Shown: in pieces, positions 60,320-64,000 of the stretch
How positions within the stretch are numbered: the first letter of the stretch is position 1
Layout: each line of letters starts with the position of its first letter
Assembly (NCBI RefSeq): GCF_000003855.2
Contig: NW_003101660.1
Location: forward strand, 434,001-498,000
Origin: Blastomyces gilchristii SLH14081
Taxonomy: Eukaryota > Ascomycota > Eurotiomycetes > Onygenales > Ajellomycetaceae
Reading direction: 5' to 3'
Length of the DNA: 64,000 bases
Program-made: the position numbers and the translations under genes
Notes under the pieces: model-generated
What the model was told of the DNA's origin: nothing
Databases searched by the model: none
What the model saw: the letters and a program-made list of their open reading frames with translations, nothing else

Positions 60320-61102
60320 TCACCGTACCAACTCTGGCCTCGTTCCCGTGAAATTGTTACCTTGAATCCACTCCTTGGCGCCCTGGTATGCAAAGACAAA
60401 TTGCCCACACATGCTCGCGTTCGCCATGACGGCGGCATGGCTTGAAGGTCCCAGTTGCCAGCTGTTCCTGTCTACGCTCTGGCTGTTGTAGTCTTGCCAC
60501 CAGAGATCAATCGTCTGGGTGTTGCGGAGTGTGAATAGATAAGCGTAGCTGTTTAGAGACCATACGGATGCGCCACCGTGGCCATCTGTGTTAGGGAAGA
60601 CGGAGCCATCACTCCACCTGTCATCTTCTTCGAAGGCAATGGAGCTCTGAGTGGGGACAGTGTACCGTTTACTGCCAATATTGCCCCTCTGCCAGTCTGT
60701 GGGATTACCCCGTGAGTAGATATTTTGGATCACGTTCGACTTATCCAAGTAGAATAGCCACCACTATTGGCAAGATTAGCACGATTAGCAAGTCGACATC
60801 AGACAGCGAGCCGCGGCGAAGGCATGGTCCGTATAACCATAACTGACAGTTATAATGCCGTTGGAATCAGTATATGTGCTTGCGATCGGAGTATGCAGCA
60901 TCGCATCGTCGAGTGGGAGAGTTCCTGCCACACGCGTTCTGGGCTCGAAGTGATATAGCGCAGGCTGGCATTGCCAATTTTGGTGGTATAGAAAAATATC
61001 TCCACCACTCCGAGGGTCCATGGCGGCTAATCTGGTCCCCTTGAGAACGCCATCCTTGTTAGGCGGAGATCGGTTGATCTGCGCCGGCAGGCTCTTTAGG
61101 TC
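60320..61102 (-). CDS. Fucose-lectin-like beta-propeller protein, partial model
   Basis: Two exons are recognisable. The first (about 61102-60790) reads NKDGVLKGTRLAAMDPRSGG, DIFLYHQNWQCQPALYHF and ITVSYGYTDHAF. The second (60763-60320) reads WWLFYLDKSNVIQNIYS, LFTLRNTQTIDLWWQDYN, NSWQLGPSSHAAVMANASM, CGQFVFAYQG. Repeated aromatic motifs with LWW or LFY and DxG-like turns match fungal fucose-specific lectin-type propellers, often extracellular or membrane-anchored. The intron between them contains CTAATC and ends CAATAG; its donor is unclear. Upstream, an acceptor TTCTTGACAG follows a 38-T tract and I could not place the N-terminal exon (no signal peptide or anchor found). After FTGTRPELVR there is a stop while propeller-like residues seem to continue. 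The gene may be damaged. Confidence 0.5.
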
Positions 61103-61119
61103 TGTCAAGAAAGAGAAAC

Positions 61120-61121
<2 letters not shown>

Positions 61122-61159
<38 letters not shown>
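61122..61159 (+). repeat. 38-base poly-A run
   Basis: Uninterrupted A on the plus strand. On the minus strand it is a poly-T tract 19 bp upstream of a TTCTTGACAG acceptor, so it probably lies in an intron of the lectin-like gene. Confidence 0.95.
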
Positions 61160-61160
<1 letters not shown>

Positions 61161-62221
61161 ATAATTAGTTGAAGTTTCTTTTGGGGGATCGTGGATGCAA
61201 CCGATTATCCACCGCGTTCTCCAACGTTTTCTATCTTGCCAACCAGCCGCCGGAAGTTGTGGTCCTTCCAACAGTTCGTTTACCAGCGCTTGCTTCTCAT
61301 GCAAACTTAGAGCCAGTCCTCGAGTCCACTTCGAGGCCTGGGTATGCTGTCGATGCGTCAGTTTGCAAATTTTCAACACCACACCCGCAAACTCCGATCT
61401 CAGACTCATCTTCACTTGGAGGTTGTGGTGGTTGGTTGTCTTGTAATTGCACCCTGAGAATTCGTGTGAGCCTCTGGTATGTATCTTCCCTTCCAATCGA
61501 CAGATCGTCAGACTACATACATACATATGGGTATATATGTGTATGCATTTCAAAATCCTTGAAATGCTCCCAAATCCATCAAGGTTCTCCTGAAACAGGG
61601 AGAGAAAAAAAAAAAAAAAAATCCTCCTAGTATCAGACATATCATCCAGGAACTATTCGCTTTGGCTAACACTATCTGATCAAGCTTGCAGCTGAAAGGG
61701 TGAGGTTTGATGACAGAGTCCCAGGACTCTTATCCTGTTCAAGCTTTTTTTTTTTTTTTCATTTATCCCGTGTCTGCCCCATCGTCGTCCTAATGGTAAG
61801 CGATGCTGGCAAATTTAGTTACATCCAGGGATTTCTGGGACTACTCTCGAGGAATAAGCGGCATGAGAATAATCCGCTGGCTCTAAATCCTGGCTCTACT
61901 GACGGCTCTCACCAGCTATCATCTGCTTTGACACCACCAATCACCGGGATTTGGGGGATGAAGATGGACGAGACGAAGCCAGATGCAACCGCCGAGGAGT
62001 TGAAAATCGAATAATCGATTTCATTGATCGCCTGCCTAAGTGCCTCTACGCGGCGTAGTTACCGTACAGCAGGCGGCTTGGACGGCTGCCAGCATGGGCT
62101 TTGATAACGTTAGACTCCTGGCGCTAATTTACTCTCCAATTCATTCCCCCCCCGCCTGTGCTATTCTTATATCCATCCAAGCAACTCCGTTAAAACAGCT
62201 GTCTGTTGATGGTTACTTACT
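61160..62221. other. Intergenic or unplaced 5' exons of the lectin-like gene
   Basis: Minus-strand frames around 61160-61440 look partly protein-like (ASTAYPGLEVDSRTGSKF) but are broken. They may be decayed or unspliced N-terminal exons. Further A and T runs lie at 61604-61620 and 61746-61760. The plus-strand end serves as the promoter of the hydrolase gene. Confidence 0.35.
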
Positions 62222-63235
62222 ATGTTGTCATCCTGTAGGTGGTTCTACAATGTGTGTATATTATCATTGTCATTCTTCGCTCTGAGCTGTGGTGAGTTCC
62301 TCCAGCACCGGACCGCCGTAATCCTTTTTTGGGCTCGGAAATGGGAGCGAAATATTCAAGCAAGATAACCACTAATATATCTCTCTCAAGTCTCAAATAG
62401 CGAAGCCATTGCTGGAGGCGTCGACCTACGAATCCTACCCCTGGGAGACTCAATCACCTACGGACAAGGCAGCAGCGATGGCAATGGATATCGCTTACCA
62501 CTCTACAACCTCCTTCTCTCCGGCGGGAACAAGGTAGAATACATCGGCCGTGAAAAGCACGGTTCCATGAGCAACAACCGCCATGAGGGTCACAAGGGAT
62601 TCCCCATCGGCCCCGTCGGCGACACCGGAAAGCCCAACTACGCCCAGCGCCCCAGCATCGTCCTCCTCCTCGCCGGCACGAACGACGTAGTCTTCAAAAT
62701 CAATCTGAAAGACGCGCCAACGGTGCTCGGGCGCGTCGTCGACGATATTGTCGCGGCCTGTCCGGACGCCGTCGTGTTGGTTGCGACCATTCCACCCATG
62801 CTAGACGCAAATCGCGAAGCGCGCAAAGTTGCGTTTAATGCCGCGTTGCCCGCTGTCATAGCGCAACGGAACAGGGCTGGGAAACATGTGCTCCTCGTCG
62901 ATCTGGCGAGGGTTACCGCTCAACATATTAATGCTACTGATGGTATTCATCCGACTGATGACGGGTATAGGTCGATTGCGGATGCTTGGCATGAGGGTAT
63001 CGTGGCCGCTGATCAAAGGGGTTGGATCAAAGCGCCCATCGCAAGGCCGGCGGATGGGGAGGGTGATAGACTAAAACCTAGCCCGGAAGCTACACCTATT
63101 GAGGCTGGATCCTCTGCTGGGTTCTGGACTTCGTATTGGATGTTTGCAGCGCTGGTTGTGGTGTCCGTAGGTGGTTTTGTTGTTTTCAGAGTGCTTTATT
63201 CAGGTCGGTGGAATAGGAGGCATTTTTGGCCGTAA
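62222..63235 (+). CDS. Secreted, membrane-anchored SGNH/GDSL-type hydrolase
   Basis: Ester hydrolase of the SGNH superfamily; the natural substrate is unknown. Exon 1 is 62222-62291, intron 62292-62405 (GTGAGT donor, CACTAAT branch, GCGAAG acceptor), exon 2 62406-63235. Exon 1 supplies a signal peptide (MLSSCRWFYNVCILSLSFFA). Exon 2 holds block I ILPLGDSITYGQG with the nucleophile Ser, a Gly block (GPVGDTG), block III LLAGTNDV with the oxyanion Asn, and block V DGIHPTDDGY with catalytic Asp and His. A C-terminal transmembrane helix (WMFAALVVVSVGGFVVFRVL) and a basic tail (NRRHFWP) suggest that the enzyme faces the cell exterior or a lumen, anchored at its C-terminus. About 299 residues. All four catalytic blocks are intact. 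Confidence 0.87.
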
Positions 63236-63706
63236 CCTTGGGTATCGAGTGCGTCGGTGCCTGTCTCTCTATCCCTCTTTCGCAGTTTGGATATGGTCGT
63301 CTAGGGGGCTCTATGCTGACTGCATAGAACGTTATCACAGGGTTTTCAAAGAAAAGCCTGTTGAATCAGTTATGTTTATTACCGATATTAGATTACCTAG
63401 GTGTATAAAAATTAATGGTACGAAGGGTAGAGCAGAAAGTTTTTCACGGGGAGAGCAAGCAATTGGAGACGCATTAATACTTGCCTTTTTAACCCATATC
63501 ATAGGCGTGCAAGTAGCTGACTCGTTCAGGGGATACTCAAGGGATACGATTAAAATCCGGATCCAGTCCTTCGATATTATTGCTCCTAAAATAATTATCA
63601 AAACATGCATTTACGTAAAGGAACTGATATATAAAAAGGAAGCAAAAGACATCTTGATCCCTGCAAACACACTCATACATGGGAAACCCCTGACAATATC
63701 CTTGTT

Positions 63707-63743
<37 letters not shown>

Positions 63744-63759
63744 AACAACCATTACACTC
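63236..63759. other. Intergenic between convergent genes, with CA microsatellite
   Basis: 3' UTR territory of the hydrolase and the dehydrogenase genes. A (CA)n microsatellite lies at about 63709-63741. Open frames across it are low complexity. No gene seen. Confidence 0.6.
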
Positions 63760-64000
63760 CTACCTCATACTCGGCGGCCTCATTAACCTCTCACACTTAT
63801 CCCGCATCCGATTCTGGAACCAATACGGAAACACTCGTAGAGTTCTAGCAAAAAACCCCGTCGAACCGGGCAGCATGATATGCCCACTCGACCCCGTCAA
63901 CACCTGCTGCACCAACGCCTCCGCAACCGTCTCCGGCTCCAGCAGGGGATTAAAAAACGTATTCTCCGCATTCAGATCGCGCGACAGATACGTCCTCGCA
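63760..64000 (-). CDS. C-terminal end of a short-chain dehydrogenase/reductase (cut by window end)
   Basis: Only the last 79 codons are in the window; the stop TAG is at 63760-63762. The sequence RTYLSRDLNAENTFFNPLLE, PETVAEALVQQVLTGSSGH, IMLPGSTGFFARTLRVFPYW and FQNRMRDKCERLM matches the C-terminal region after the Rossmann core in fungal SDR enzymes related to retinol/steroid dehydrogenases: a PE-(T)VA-ALV helix, a (GH)I(ML)P strand, then a membrane-associating helix. The catalytic Tyr-x3-Lys and the nucleotide-binding motif lie outside the window, so neither cofactor nor substrate can be inferred. Confidence 0.7.
   Translation of the reverse strand, partial: ARTYLSRDLNAENTFFNPLLEPETVAEALVQQVLTGSSGHIMLPGSTGFFARTLRVFPYWFQNRMRDKCERLMRPPSMR

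Noticed and set aside
63171..63848. 225-codon ORF after the hydrolase
   Set aside because: Starts inside the hydrolase gene in another frame, runs through the CA microsatellite and a T/A-rich UTR, with no recognisable domain.

Overview
The window is nuclear DNA of a filamentous ascomycete (Pezizomycotina). Genes carry short GT-AG introns with CTAAC/CTGAC-like branch sites, and the largest locus encodes a leashin-type Woronin-body tether, which is specific to this group. Protein wording and repeat decay point to Eurotiomycetes, perhaps Onygenales: repeated DNA here has lost CpG, and its broken genes die almost only through TGA, as expected from CGA-to-TGA changes. The species call is inference. 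One 100-N assembly gap lies at 31460-31559.

Left part (1-18.6 kb), gene-poor and repeat-rich. It holds a two-SANT Myb-like gene (738-1390, -), a BCS1-like AAA ATPase with one in-frame stop (2037-3669, -), an unrecognised multi-exon gene (4883-6301, +), a decayed DUF7924-type gene (7487-9066, +) and a small Cys-rich ORF (10595-10795, -). A complete copia-like LTR element (11205-13264) has 110-bp LTRs and a 5-bp target duplication but only a broken gag. Next come an intact kinase-like gene (13406-14398, +), a fragment of an SRPK-like kinase (about 14760-15130) and about 3.4 kb of CpG-depleted duplicated DNA with another broken gene (15869-16592, -).

Middle (18.6-33.3 kb), mostly intergenic. 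It contains two conserved housekeeping genes: ribosomal protein eL42 (19760-20873, +) and the vacuolar PI(3,5)P2 regulator Vac7 (22933-25738, -). Long simple-sequence-rich spacers and the gap follow.

Right part (33.3-64 kb), dense. A DUF3824-type disordered protein (33386-36333, +) converges on a CorA/Mnr2-type Mg2+ transporter (37430-40410, -). Then comes a 17.9-kb three-exon leashin gene (41288-59225, -), predicted at 5,912 residues. A lectin-like gene (about 60320-61102, -), a secreted, membrane-anchored SGNH/GDSL hydrolase (62222-63235, +) and the 3' end of a short-chain dehydrogenase (63760 to window end, -) complete it.

The most thought-provoking feature is the pairing of two very large disordered proteins, the DUF3824 protein and leashin. 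Both are built from recurring Ala/Gly-rich hydrophobic segments followed by Arg/Ser/Lys-rich stretches. This suggests, as inference, that they may work in the same septal-pore or organelle-tethering assembly. Two conserved genes (vac7 and the DUF3824 gene) show single-site reading-frame breaks that could be assembly errors.
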